Below the pieces are notes generated by a model that searched no databases, was not told the DNA's origin, and worked only from the letters and a program-made list of their open reading frames with translations. Position numbers and translations under genes: made by a program. 64,000 bases of DNA from JAWKTV01 sp041398905 (GTDB taxonomy: Bacteria > Planctomycetota > Planctomycetia > Planctomycetales > Planctomycetaceae). Location of the stretch: NCBI GenBank assembly GCA_041398905.1, contig JAWKTV010000008.1:186001-250000 (forward strand), in the 5' to 3' direction. Below, one piece after another: positions 51,690 through 60,151 of this stretch; positions within the stretch are counted from its first letter, which is position 1, and every line of letters starts with the position of its first letter.

Positions 51690-52022
51690 ATGCCACTCGC
51701 CTTCTTTACTGTGCCTGTGCAGTCACCGGAGTCCGTTGCCGCGAGAGAGCTGAACGGGTTTTTGGCGAGTCATAAAGTGCTATCGGTCGACCGCCGCTGG
51801 GTGGACCTGGGAGTGAACTCGTTCTGGGCGATCTGCGTCGACTATCTGCCCGCAGGCCGGGGAGAGACGATGGTTTTCTCACGAAAACCAATCAAGAGAA
51901 CAGCCACCCGCAAGATACAAGGGCCGGTGACACCGGCCGATCGCACGTCAAGACCCGTTCCGGCCGGTGGAATCGGCCCTGCTCGGCTCAGATCCGTGAG
52001 GAGGCGGCTGCTCCTCCTCTGA
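51690..52022 (+). pseudogene. Truncated DGR accessory (HRDC-type) gene
   Basis: The ATG at 51690 begins MPLAFFTVPVQSPESVAARE, then LNGFLASHKVLSVDRRWVDL and NSFWAICVDYLPAGRG. This closely recalls the N-terminus of the HRDC-domain protein encoded between target gene and reverse transcriptase in many diversity-generating retroelements. After about residue 60 the sequence becomes unrelated and Arg/Pro-rich to the stop at 52022; the HRDC domain and any reverse transcriptase are absent. It directly follows the FGE-type target, as expected for a decayed cassette. Confidence 0.55.
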
Positions 52023-52382
52023 GGCTCTTTGAGACCGCTGCTTAGACATCAGATGGCTCCCAGTGAGCCGTCCAAAATAGTGAGTCGCACTGTCCGAAAA
52101 ACCTGAAGCAGGTCAGATCCAGACTGCCTCGAAGTCCTGGTGTCAGTCGAGCATGTTGTGCTCTGGATGTCCGAGAGTCGGGACAAGTGATCTGCTTGTC
52201 GACGTAGGTCGAGATTCCAGCGTTACCGACGTTCTCCGTCGCCCGCTGATGTCCGTCACCGTCCACCGGAAGCCCTCGAAAGTGGCGTCCACCAGAGTCC
52301 GTGGCCGTCCACGGAGGTTCATTTCAAAGTTTGGCTGTACTTTGGCTGCACAGGGCCGAAATCGCCCCCTCCTCCCGCACAA
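52023..52382. other. Gene-free stretch left of tRNA-Phe
   Basis: No protein-like frame. GTCCAC occurs several times at 52258-52312, and the tandem TTGGCTGTAC / TTTGGCTGCAC lies at 52331-52351, mirroring 5425-5446. The right copy of the ~115-bp direct repeat begins at 52348. Confidence 0.5.
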
Positions 52383-52416
52383 GAAAACCCCGCAAGTCCA
52401 TAGGACTGGCGGGGTT
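52383..52416 (-). terminator. Terminator of the tRNA-Phe gene
   Basis: Stem AACCCCGC (52386-52393) with GCGGGGTT (52409-52416), extended by AGTCC/GGACT inside, followed on the minus strand by TTTTCTTGTG. A near-identical hairpin is in the left repeat at 5229-5259. Confidence 0.85.
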
Positions 52417-52423
52417 GCGGAAG

Positions 52424-52496
52424 TGGACAGGGCCGGAATCGAACCGGCGACACCAGGATTTTCAGTCCTGTGCTCTACCAACTGAGCTACCTGTCC
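52424..52496 (-). tRNA. tRNA-Phe (anticodon GAA)
   Basis: A 73-nt cloverleaf on the minus strand: acceptor GGACAGG pairs with CCTGTCC plus discriminator A; D-arm GCTC-AGTTGGTA-GAGC; anticodon arm CAGGA-CTGAAAA-TCCTG with anticodon GAA; T-arm GCCGG-TTCGATT-CCGGC. CCA is not encoded. Its 3' half from the anticodon loop onward is duplicated at 5267-5306, making this the apparent attachment site of whatever entered the 47-kb interval. Confidence 0.96.
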
Positions 52497-52895
52497 CGAC
52501 GTACAATCGCCGCCGGATTCTTGGTCGCGGGGCTAATGAACAGCGGCGAATGATTGCAGGAATTCGCGAGGCTGTCAAACAGGCCGGGGGCGTTCGGGCA
52601 AAGATTCTGGAGTGGCTGTCAAATCGGTTGGTTCGCGACTTTTTTTTGCGATTGCGGTGACCTTCTCTCGTGGCTCCTCTTCAGCAGCGTTTGGGACACC
52701 TTTGCCGCCGGTGATTGCCGAGGTTGGACCCTCACCAGTTGTGGAGGTTCGCAGTACGGAGTGTCGGGAGGCTCGCAGTGGCGATCGTGCCGCCCTGGCC
52801 GTGCGGGTGGTCAGCCTGGAGAGGGGCGCCAAGGTGGCTGGTGATGCCGCAGCGTTCGCTGAACGGACGCGAGGCTCTTGGAGCGCCACTCGTCT
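52497..52895. other. Gene-free stretch right of tRNA-Phe
   Basis: About 400 bp upstream of the tRNA gene and beyond the end of the methyltransferase. It must hold the tRNA promoter. The open frames here lack ribosome-binding sites and recognisable motifs. Confidence 0.4.
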
Positions 52896-54803
52896 CTATC
52901 GGCCGAACGTCAGCATGTTCAAGGGCGTGGCCTCCTCTTGCAGCATCCGTTGCTGAAATGCCATGCGTCGACTGGGGGGCAGGTCAACCGCCATGAACTG
53001 GATACGCAGCCGCTTCGCAGACTGCCCCAATGCTTCGGCTGTCTGCTGCCAGACCTTGCGGCTGCGTTCGTCGAACTGACTCCGGAACTGGTCCCGCATT
53101 CGCAATGTTTCACCAACGTACAATAGCGGACCATCCTTCCCGCCGACGGTATACAGCCCAGCGGCCGACGGCAGGTCGTCGCGATCGAGCTGCTCGAGCT
53201 GTTTGTCGAACTTATCGAGCTTGGGGCCTTTGGTCAGAGTCGGCAGGGGAAGCGACACGGCGTGCTGACGTGCGACGCGGGATTGCTTGCGGAGCTTCAG
53301 CGCGGCCCAGCGGTATTGCAGCGGCGAGAAGCCGGGAGCGAAGCGACCGGCGATCGCGTCGAACTGCATGGCGACCGCGGGGTCACACAGCACTTCGTCG
53401 AGGCTGTCCGCCGTCCCCTGGTCGAGCAGCATCCGCCAGGCGATCTCGCTGGCGAAAGCGAACGGGTCGCAGTCGCTCCAATCAAAGTCCGTCGCCTGCG
53501 TGGTGACAACCCCCGTTAGCTTGCCGGACTTGCGGAGTCGGAAGAGACCCAGATTCCAGTCCCGTGGAGTGCCCGGCAGTTTGAGCGACTCGCACGCGGC
53601 GATGTACTGTTGATTCAGTTCGGGGTCGGTCACCAGCCGGTCGGCGGAGTACCCCCGGTGCGTGGCGGCGAAGGCATGCAGCAGCGCTTCCTTCGGGATC
53701 GCGGGGTGGTCCTGTGGAGGCTGCTCGTCACCGCCCGCCGGGTTGATGACCTCGCGAATAACCGGAGCGGGCACCACGTCGACTGGTTCGGATGACTCCG
53801 GTTGCGGCTTGCCCAGCTTCCGCGCCGCGGAGAACTTCCGCGATCCACGCTGGTCGAGCCGCTTCCCCTCCTTCGTCGACGGCGCGCTCACCAGCGGCTC
53901 GGGTGCCCCATCGAGCTGGTCTCCTGATTCAATGCTCTCCAGCCGTTTCAGTCCGAGCGTCACGTACTGCTCTGAGAGGTCGAACGCGAGATAGTCACGG
54001 CCCAGCTTCTTCGCGACGGCAACGGTCGTGCCGCTGCCGGAGAACGGGTCGAGCACCACTCCGCCCGGCTCGGTACAGCAGCGAATGATCCGCCCCAGCA
54101 GTTGCTCGGGCATCTGACATCCATGAAAGCCAGCCCGCTCCTTAAAGGTGCCGGCGACGCGCGGGAAATACCAGGTGTCTTCCTCCGCCTTGAAACAAGT
54201 GGCGAGGTCCTGTGGACGGAGTGTCCACGTCTCGTCCCCGGTGTGCGGGGCTTCGTCGTCCAGCGTCAGATATTCGTCGCTCGACAGTTCGCCGTGAACG
54301 TTCGCGGGACGGATGATCCAGGTGTCGTCCGGGAGCCGGCCTTTGGGGTTCGCGCGGGCGTCGTTGTAGACGAGCTGCCGTGCCGAGGGGATGCGGTTCT
54401 CCGGTGCGTCCGCCCGGAAGGTGAAGTTCTCCGGATCCTTGACGAAGTAGAACAGGTGGGCGTGGGAGCGAGTGAACTTCTGCTTGCAGTTGACACCGAA
54501 CGTGTAGTACCAGATCACCCAGCTACGGCAGTGGAAGCCGATCTGCTGTGAAGCGATCTTGAGTTCCGCCGCGTATTCATCGCCAATGGCGAGCCAGAAG
54601 GTGCCGTTGCTTTTGAGCACCCGATGGGCTGCGGTGATCCAGTCCCGCGACCAGTGGAGATAGCGATCGGCCTCGAGCTTGTCCTTGTAGACGTCGTAGT
54701 CGTAGCCGATGTTGAAGGGCGGGTCTGCAAAGACGAGGTCGACCGACCCCGCTTTGAGCCGGTTCATCAACTCGATGCAGTCGCCCTGCTGGATGGTGTT
54801 CAC
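52896..54803 (-). CDS. DNA methyltransferase with C-terminal GIY-YIG domain
   Basis: GTG 54803 is chosen (AGGAG 8 bases upstream); the frame is open to 54863. The 635-residue protein begins with a beta-class N6-adenine/N4-cytosine methyltransferase: DPPFNIGYDY at residue 27 (motif IV) and VVLDPFSGSGTTVAVAKKLG near 250 (motif I), in the beta order. A Pro/Glu linker and an unrecognised middle domain (~340-545) follow. Residues 548-635 look like a GIY-YIG nuclease: AGLYTVGGKDGPLLYVGETL, RMRDQF, and the closing EEATPLN. Methylation and cleavage activities on one chain would be unusual; the nuclease could be inactive. It stands alone next to tRNA-Phe. Confidence 0.8.
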   Translation of the reverse strand: MNTIQQGDCIELMNRLKAGSVDLVFADPPFNIGYDYDVYKDKLEADRYLHWSRDWITAAHRVLKSNGTFWLAIGDEYAAELKIASQQIGFHCRSWVIWYYTFGVNCKQKFTRSHAHLFYFVKDPENFTFRADAPENRIPSARQLVYNDARANPKGRLPDDTWIIRPANVHGELSSDEYLTLDDEAPHTGDETWTLRPQDLATCFKAEEDTWYFPRVAGTFKERAGFHGCQMPEQLLGRIIRCCTEPGGVVLDPFSGSGTTVAVAKKLGRDYLAFDLSEQYVTLGLKRLESIESGDQLDGAPEPLVSAPSTKEGKRLDQRGSRKFSAARKLGKPQPESSEPVDVVPAPVIREVINPAGGDEQPPQDHPAIPKEALLHAFAATHRGYSADRLVTDPELNQQYIAACESLKLPGTPRDWNLGLFRLRKSGKLTGVVTTQATDFDWSDCDPFAFASEIAWRMLLDQGTADSLDEVLCDPAVAMQFDAIAGRFAPGFSPLQYRWAALKLRKQSRVARQHAVSLPLPTLTKGPKLDKFDKQLEQLDRDDLPSAAGLYTVGGKDGPLLYVGETLRMRDQFRSQFDERSRKVWQQTAEALGQSAKRLRIQFMAVDLPPSRRMAFQQRMLQEEATPLNMLTFGR

Positions 54804-54860
54804 TGCGTAGCTCCTGCCTGCTTCCGAATGCGCGACCGTTTGCGCACGATCCCAACAAAA

Positions 54861-54887
54861 CAACCTCCGGTCAACGACCGGAGGTTG
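54861..54887 (-). terminator. Terminator of the aldolase gene
   Basis: CAACCTCCGGTC pairs perfectly with GACCGGAGGTTG around a 3-base loop, followed on the minus strand by TTTTGTTGGG. It lies 32 bp beyond the aldolase stop and just before the methyltransferase. Confidence 0.85.
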
Positions 54888-54918
54888 AGATGGAGGCGAA
54901 CTGAACAGCGTTCAACCC

Positions 54919-55935
54919 TTACAGCTTGTATTCCTTAACCAGCTTGCTCGCGTTACCAGCCTGGCCGAAGGAGGTCATGCGGTCTTCGCAGACCTGCTGC
55001 ATCGCAGCGCGGGCCGGCTTGAGGTAATCGCGGGGGTCGAACTTGCTCGCGTCGCTGGCGAATACCTTGCGAATCGCCGCCGTGATCGCGATGCGGTTGT
55101 CGGTGTCGACGTTGATCTTTCGCACGCCGTGCTTGATGCCCCGCTGAATCTCTTCGACCGGCACACCCCAGGTCTGCTTCATGTCGCCGCCGTACTTGCG
55201 GAGTTCGTCCTGCAGTTCCTGCGGCACTGACGACGAACCGTGCATGACGAGGTGAGTGTTCGGCAGGAGCTTGTGGATCTCGGCGATGCGGTTCATCGCG
55301 AGAACTTCGCCGTCCGGCTTGCGGGTGAACTTGTAGGCCCCGTGGCTGGTGCCGATGGCGACCGCCAGCGCGTCAACACCGGTCTGCTTGACGAACTCGC
55401 GGGCCTCTTCCGGGTCGGTGAGGAGCTGATCATGGCTGAGCTTGCCGACAGCTCCGTGGCCGTCTTCCTGTTCGCCTTCGCCATGTTCGAGCGAGCCGAG
55501 GCAGCCGAGTTCACCTTCGACCGACACGCCGCGGGCGTGGGCGAGCTTCACGACCTCGGCCGTGACCTTGACGTTGTACTCGAAGCTGGCGGGGGTCTTG
55601 CCGTCCTCTTCGAGCGAGCCGTCCATCATCACGCTGGTGAAGCCGTTCTGGATCGCCGAGAGGCAGGTGGCGACGCTGTTGCCGTGGTCCTGGTGCATCG
55701 CCATCGGAATCTGCGGGTAGAGTTCCGACGCGGCGAGCATCAGGTGCCGGAGGTAGTTGTCCTGTGAGTAACTGCGGGCACCGCGGCTGGCCTGCACGAT
55801 CACGGGCGAGTCGGTCTTCTTCGCCGCCTCCATGATCGACTGGATCTGTTCCATGTTGTTGACGTTGAACGCGGCGACGCCGTAATCGTTGGCGGCGGCG
55901 TGATCGAGCAAGAGACGCATGGAAACGAGTGGCAT
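54919..55935 (-). CDS. fba: Class II fructose-bisphosphate aldolase
   Basis: A 338-residue zinc aldolase interconverting fructose 1,6-bisphosphate with DHAP and glyceraldehyde 3-phosphate. ATG 55935 gives the family start PLVSMRLLLDHAAANDYGVA. Zinc ligands and active-site motifs are visible: IPMAMHQDHGNS, FTSVMMDGSLEEDGKT, VEGELGCLGSLEHGEG, VAIGTSHGAYKF, LVMHGSSSVPQEL and the catalytic GIKHGVRKINVDTDNRIA. The insertion-containing length fits the CbbA/Calvin-type branch. The gene is intact, monocistronic and has a strong terminator. The 307-bp gap upstream (55936-56243) holds its promoter and no other gene I can support. Confidence 0.95.
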   Translation of the reverse strand: MPLVSMRLLLDHAAANDYGVAAFNVNNMEQIQSIMEAAKKTDSPVIVQASRGARSYSQDNYLRHLMLAASELYPQIPMAMHQDHGNSVATCLSAIQNGFTSVMMDGSLEEDGKTPASFEYNVKVTAEVVKLAHARGVSVEGELGCLGSLEHGEGEQEDGHGAVGKLSHDQLLTDPEEAREFVKQTGVDALAVAIGTSHGAYKFTRKPDGEVLAMNRIAEIHKLLPNTHLVMHGSSSVPQELQDELRKYGGDMKQTWGVPVEEIQRGIKHGVRKINVDTDNRIAITAAIRKVFASDASKFDPRDYLKPARAAMQQVCEDRMTSFGQAGNASKLVKEYKL

Positions 55936-56243
55936 CGAAGACTCCCGGCAGACACTGGTGACGAAGTTGGATAAGGCGAGCGGCTCGCCCGGTACCCGGG
56001 AGACATCGACGACTCGGTCGATTCCATCGGTTTGGCGATGCCCGGAGCGGTAGACTACGCAATCGCCGTCGGCACTGTCACGCGACCGGCCTCGCTTCTC
56101 TGTTCTGGAACGATACCACGCCAGAACACCGCTCGCCCTGCCACCTTCAAAACCGATCAAAGGCTGCTGTTGCAACTTCTCCAGCCGATCACGCCGTGAT
56201 CGCGGGTCGACCGCGCTGCCGTCTGGCAGGTCAATGTTTCGAC

Positions 56244-57749
56244 CTACTCTGCCGCGGACCGCTGCTCGCGGCGTCGATGCAGCGCGCTGACCTCGGGGCG
56301 CGTCAACGGTCCCCAGTCAAGCGCGGCATCTTGTGTGTACTGTTTGCCGAGCGTCATCGCGGTGGTCGCCTTCGCCAGTTCGTATCCCAGGTAGAAGGCG
56401 TGCGTGGCATCCACCCGCGGAGCTGTCGCGAGGAACTTGTCAAAGACTTCGTAAGGATCGGGCGACGCCCAATGTCCGTCTCGATTGATGAGGTGCAACT
56501 GTCCTTCGCTGAGAAAGATGCGGATGTTGGGATCAGTGATGCCAGTGGCGAGGTGCGTCAGCGTCGCCGCGGACGGTTCGGAGACCCGTCGATCGCGGAG
56601 CATCAGCATCGACAATTCCGGCCCCTTCACCAGCGCCCGATGCTCCAACGCGTGCCGCACCAGCCGTCGGGCGAGATCGAACTCGCGAATCGCCGATCGG
56701 CACCACGGCGCGACTTCCGTCGTCAGCACACTTTCGATCCCCCATTCCTGACACATCGCCGCGAGGCAAAAGTTCAACCCCGCGCTGTCGACTTGCGCAA
56801 GCTCGGTCACGTTGCCGATCCCCATCAGCACCGGCAACTCGGGATACTGCGACCGCACTGTCCGATACCGCTCGATTGACGCGGCGAAGCCGTAGCCAAC
56901 CGGCTCCAGGATCGGGTCGATGCGAAACTTGCTGCCCGCCCCCCGCAAATGGGCGATGGTGTCATCGAGGGTGTCGAGGTCGGCGGGGTCGTCAGGAATC
57001 GCCACCAGTTCTGCGGGCAAATGAGCGGCCCAATCGCGGTTGGAGCGGTTGCAGCTCAGCACCAGTTCCGCCCCGGCGGCAACCGCGGCTTCGACCTCCG
57101 CCCGATCGAAACTGTCGATCGAAATGCGATGTCCCTCCGCGACGAGCGCCGCCGCCGTCGCTGCCCCGACTCCGCGCCATGTCTCACCCGGAATGCAACC
57201 GAGATCGATCACGTCCGCCCCGTCGTCGCGATACCGCGCGGCGAGACTGATCAGCTCCGGCAGCGACAGTCGCGGCGCATGGTTGATCTCGGCGACGATC
57301 TCGATGTCATGCCGCGACAGATCCACCGGTGGTCGACTCGCGGCGCCGAAGAAGTCGGGCAGGTCGCGGACATCCTTCGGGCCCAGCCGAACCGCCGTGG
57401 CGTACTCGTCCGCCAGCCCGACGATGTCGCCCTGCGTCCAGCCGGGCAGCAGGATCAGATCGTACTGTCCGCCACGCAGGTCGAGCTTCCGTCGCACCCA
57501 GTCGGCGTGCATCAGCGCGGCGACGCTGATGCCCAGCACTTCGATCGTCGGCTCGAATCCACAGACCGGCCGCAGAGTCTCCACCACCTGCCGCACCAGC
57601 GGCTCCGCCAGTCGACCAGTAACAAACAGGATTCGCTGGCCTGACCATTGCTCAGCCGACTTCACAACGCGGCGCGATGCGGCACCTGGTTCAGCAGGTG
57701 ACTCCGCTGAAACATGAAGTCGCGACGGCTCGGCCGGTTGATCGTTCAA
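56244..57749 (-). CDS. Dihydropteroate-synthase-like protein (C1/pterin-related)
   Basis: About 501 residues. A TTG at 57749 overlapping the dehydratase stop (TTGA) is the likely start; no ATG suits. The N-terminal ~170 residues (RILFVTGRLAEPLVRQVVET, YDLILLPGWTQGDIVGLADE) are followed by a DHPS-like TIM barrel: ISLAARYRDDGADVIDLGCI, ISIDSFDRAEVEAAVAAGAE, LPVLMGIGNVTEL, and a C-terminal extension. Proteins of this type occur with tetrahydromethanopterin-linked C1 genes in planctomycetes and methylotrophs. The adjacent pterin carbinolamine dehydratase supports a pterin role. The exact reaction is not known. Confidence 0.75.
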   Translation of the reverse strand: MNDQPAEPSRLHVSAESPAEPGAASRRVVKSAEQWSGQRILFVTGRLAEPLVRQVVETLRPVCGFEPTIEVLGISVAALMHADWVRRKLDLRGGQYDLILLPGWTQGDIVGLADEYATAVRLGPKDVRDLPDFFGAASRPPVDLSRHDIEIVAEINHAPRLSLPELISLAARYRDDGADVIDLGCIPGETWRGVGAATAAALVAEGHRISIDSFDRAEVEAAVAAGAELVLSCNRSNRDWAAHLPAELVAIPDDPADLDTLDDTIAHLRGAGSKFRIDPILEPVGYGFAASIERYRTVRSQYPELPVLMGIGNVTELAQVDSAGLNFCLAAMCQEWGIESVLTTEVAPWCRSAIREFDLARRLVRHALEHRALVKGPELSMLMLRDRRVSEPSAATLTHLATGITDPNIRIFLSEGQLHLINRDGHWASPDPYEVFDKFLATAPRVDATHAFYLGYELAKATTAMTLGKQYTQDAALDWGPLTRPEVSALHRRREQRSAAE

Positions 57750-58090
57750 TGGACCCACTTCTTCGGATAGCCGGCGAGGGGCGAATCGGTTGCAGGCTGC
57801 CACAGCGCGACCGATTCGATCTGTGCGGCCAGCGCGACATCGCTGGCGGTGATCGCCAGCACGCGATGCGTCTGAATCTTGACCTTCACTTGTGCGTAGC
57901 CGACCTCGAGGTCGGGATGATGATCGGCGGCCTCCGCCACGTAGCCGATCGTGTTGACGAGCATCAGTGTGTGGGGCCAGCCGGGCGTCTTGAACTTTCG
58001 CACCAGCCACCCCTCGCGTTCCTCCCAACCGGGCAACGTCTGCAGGGCCTGGGCGATTTCCGCGGCAGAGAGTACGACATCCTGACTCAT
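57746..58090 (-). CDS. Pterin-4a-carbinolamine dehydratase
   Basis: A 114-residue DCoH/PhhB-family protein. ATG 58090 begins MSQDVVLSAAEIAQALQTLP; core motifs are GWLVRKFKTPGW, MLVNTIGYVAEAADHHPDLE with the catalytic His-His, and VKVKIQTHRVLAITASDVAL. It dehydrates 4a-hydroxytetrahydropterins, recycling pterin cofactors or taking part in pterin synthesis. The stop overlaps the start of the DHPS-like gene. No aromatic amino-acid hydroxylase is encoded nearby, so the pterin may be a C1 carrier rather than a hydroxylase cofactor. Confidence 0.9.
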   Translation of the reverse strand: MSQDVVLSAAEIAQALQTLPGWEEREGWLVRKFKTPGWPHTLMLVNTIGYVAEAADHHPDLEVGYAQVKVKIQTHRVLAITASDVALAAQIESVALWQPATDSPLAGYPKKWVH

Positions 58091-58230
58091 GTGATGCACC
58101 TGTACGTTGAGTCGGCGAAGTGACGACGACCGTGTCGCCGCGCGAAGTGCCGTGGCCGCATTGTCGCGGGTGCCGCTCGCAAACGCACGCCGACGTCCCG
58201 GAAATGGTGTGGTGTCAATCGATCTTGCGA

Positions 58231-59148
58231 TCACGCGGGTCGGGCACTGGTCAGCAGCTTCAGCAACACATCGGTGGGCGACTGGTCGGTTCGCACCAAC
58301 TGGTGATGCACCGAGAGTTCCCGGCACAGACCGCGGGCCTCGTTCAGGAAGCGATTGAACTCCGAGCGGTACGCGGCCCGCAGGCTATTGGGGTCGATCG
58401 ACTCCGAACCGGTCCCCTCCAGTCCATCGAACTGCACTGGGTCGACGAACGGGAAATCGACTTCGGCAGGGTCAATCACCTGCAGCACTCCGATATCGTG
58501 CCCGCGAAACGCCAGTCGCTTCAACCCCTGCCTGACCGAGTCAAGATCGTCAAAGAGATCGCCGATCAGCAGCACCAACCCGCGGCGGGGGAGGTGTTCG
58601 GCGACGGTCCCCAGCACATCGCCAAGTTTCGACTCGCCGACGGGCTTCGTCGCTTCCAACAGGGTCGCGATCTGCTTGAGCTGGGCGGCGCTCCCGGATG
58701 GCTTGAGCACGTCGGCCGGACCCGTGTTGAACGTTGTCAGCCCCACCGCGTCCTGCTGCCGGAGAATCAGCCACGCGAGGGATGTCGCCAGCGTCGCGGC
58801 GTACTGCCACTTGGACATCGCCGTATCAGCGGAACGGTAATTCATCGATTCACTGGCATCGACGAGCAGGTGGCAGGCGAAGTTGGTCTCTTCCTCAAAC
58901 TGCTTCAGGTAGAGCCGATCGCGTTTGCCCCACACCTTCCAGTCGAGGTACCGCAGGTCATCGCCGGGGGTGTACTCGCGGTGCTCTGCGAACTCGACGG
59001 AGAAGCCACGGCGGGGACTGCGGTGCAGCCCGGTCAAATGGCCCTCGACGATACATCGCGCCCGGAGTTGCAGTCCCTGCAGACGGGCCAGCTCCGCCGG
59101 AGAGGGCAAGAGTCGGCGGAGGTCGGCGGTCGCAGAGTCCGTTGGCAT
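58231..59148 (-). CDS. DUF58/VWA domain protein
   Basis: A 305-residue cytoplasmic protein without membrane helices. ATG 59148 begins MPTDSATADLRRLLPSPAEL, then the DUF58 core GRHR-like LHRSPRRGFSVEFAEHREYT and PGDDLRYLDWKVWGKRDRLY, and a VWA-like domain with the MIDAS-type CHLLVDASESMNY and LLIGDLFDDLDSV. This is the short type normally paired with MoxR, but no moxR is adjacent. It overlaps the SDR gene by one base (TGATG). It is not closely similar to the longer DUF58 protein at 36319. Confidence 0.85.
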   Translation of the reverse strand: MPTDSATADLRRLLPSPAELARLQGLQLRARCIVEGHLTGLHRSPRRGFSVEFAEHREYTPGDDLRYLDWKVWGKRDRLYLKQFEEETNFACHLLVDASESMNYRSADTAMSKWQYAATLATSLAWLILRQQDAVGLTTFNTGPADVLKPSGSAAQLKQIATLLEATKPVGESKLGDVLGTVAEHLPRRGLVLLIGDLFDDLDSVRQGLKRLAFRGHDIGVLQVIDPAEVDFPFVDPVQFDGLEGTGSESIDPNSLRAAYRSEFNRFLNEARGLCRELSVHHQLVRTDQSPTDVLLKLLTSARPA

Positions 59149-59945
59149 CAGATGGTCATCGCGGAAAACCCGCCGTCGACGACGATGTTCGCTCCGGTCA
59201 GAAAACTGCCCGCCTGATTGGACGCCAGCAGCAGCACCGCCCCGGCGAGCTCGTGGGACTCCCCGAAGCGATTCATCGGCGTATGTGTGAGGATCCGATC
59301 GATTCGGTCTGGCGTGAGGACTTTGCGATTCTGCTCGGCGGGGAAGAAGCCGGGTGACAGGGCGTTCACACGAATCCCATGAGGTGCCCACTCACGGGCC
59401 AGGTTCTGTGTCAGGTTCAGGACCGCCGCCTTCGAGGCGGAGTAGGTGAAGACTCGCGACAGCGGCGTGATCGCCGACAGCGACGCGATATTGATGATCG
59501 AGCCGCGGGTTTCCCGCCCAATCATTTCCCGACCGAACACCTGGCAGGCGAGCCGCACACTTCCCAGATTCACGCTGAAGATCCGCTGCCACTCCTCTTC
59601 GGTGATCTCGACGAATGGCGTGGCGGAATTGACGCCCGCGCCGTTGACGAGGATGTCGCAGGTCTTGCCTTCCGCCGCGATGTTGTCTCGCAGCGTCTCC
59701 AGATCGGCCTGCTGCGTCGCATTGGCGGAATGGAACCGGGCGGCACCTCCAGCCCGGGTGATGCGGTCTACAACCGACTGGCCGTTCACTTCATTCAGAC
59801 CCACAACCCAAACGTAAGCCCCAGCGGCGGCGAGGGTCTCGGCGATCGTGCTGCCCAGCACCCCGGTACCGCCAATCACCACCGCCGTGCGTCCTTCGAG
59901 GCCAAACAGTGACCGCAGGTACTCAGCCGGACGTTTTTCGCTCAT
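59148..59945 (-). CDS. SDR family oxidoreductase
   Basis: A 265-residue classical short-chain dehydrogenase: cofactor motif VVIGGTGVLGSTIAETLAAA near residue 22, NNAG-like LVNGAGVNSATPF, the catalytic Ser in IINIASLSAITPL and Tyr-x-x-x-Lys in TYSASKAA, and IRVNALSPGFFPAEQNRKVL. It resembles the D-mannonate/fructuronate-type SDRs of sugar-acid metabolism (EEEWQRIFSVNLGSVRLACQ, GANIVVDGGFSAMTI), so a sugar-acid substrate is likely but unproven. It precedes and overlaps the DUF58 gene. Confidence 0.87.
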   Translation of the reverse strand: MSEKRPAEYLRSLFGLEGRTAVVIGGTGVLGSTIAETLAAAGAYVWVVGLNEVNGQSVVDRITRAGGAARFHSANATQQADLETLRDNIAAEGKTCDILVNGAGVNSATPFVEITEEEWQRIFSVNLGSVRLACQVFGREMIGRETRGSIINIASLSAITPLSRVFTYSASKAAVLNLTQNLAREWAPHGIRVNALSPGFFPAEQNRKVLTPDRIDRILTHTPMNRFGESHELAGAVLLLASNQAGSFLTGANIVVDGGFSAMTI

Positions 59946-60151
59946 GGGAAACTCGAACTCGCGACTGCTGACTGCAGCCGTGGGGGTAGTTGAACCAGGG
60001 AATGAGTAGAGACGTTCCGCAACGGGCAGGCCTGGCGGTCTGCCAACGGCGCGACTGCAACATTGGGGGACAAATCACCGCAGCCGCCGTGATCGTAGCG
60101 GTAGACGCATGCGGCTCGCAAACGCCCGCCGGGAAGGGCGGGAGGCGGTGC

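Noticed and set aside
52575..52956. Open frames on both strands beside tRNA-Phe
   Set aside because: They lack recognisable motifs and start signals and partly overlap the 3' end of the methyltransferase gene.
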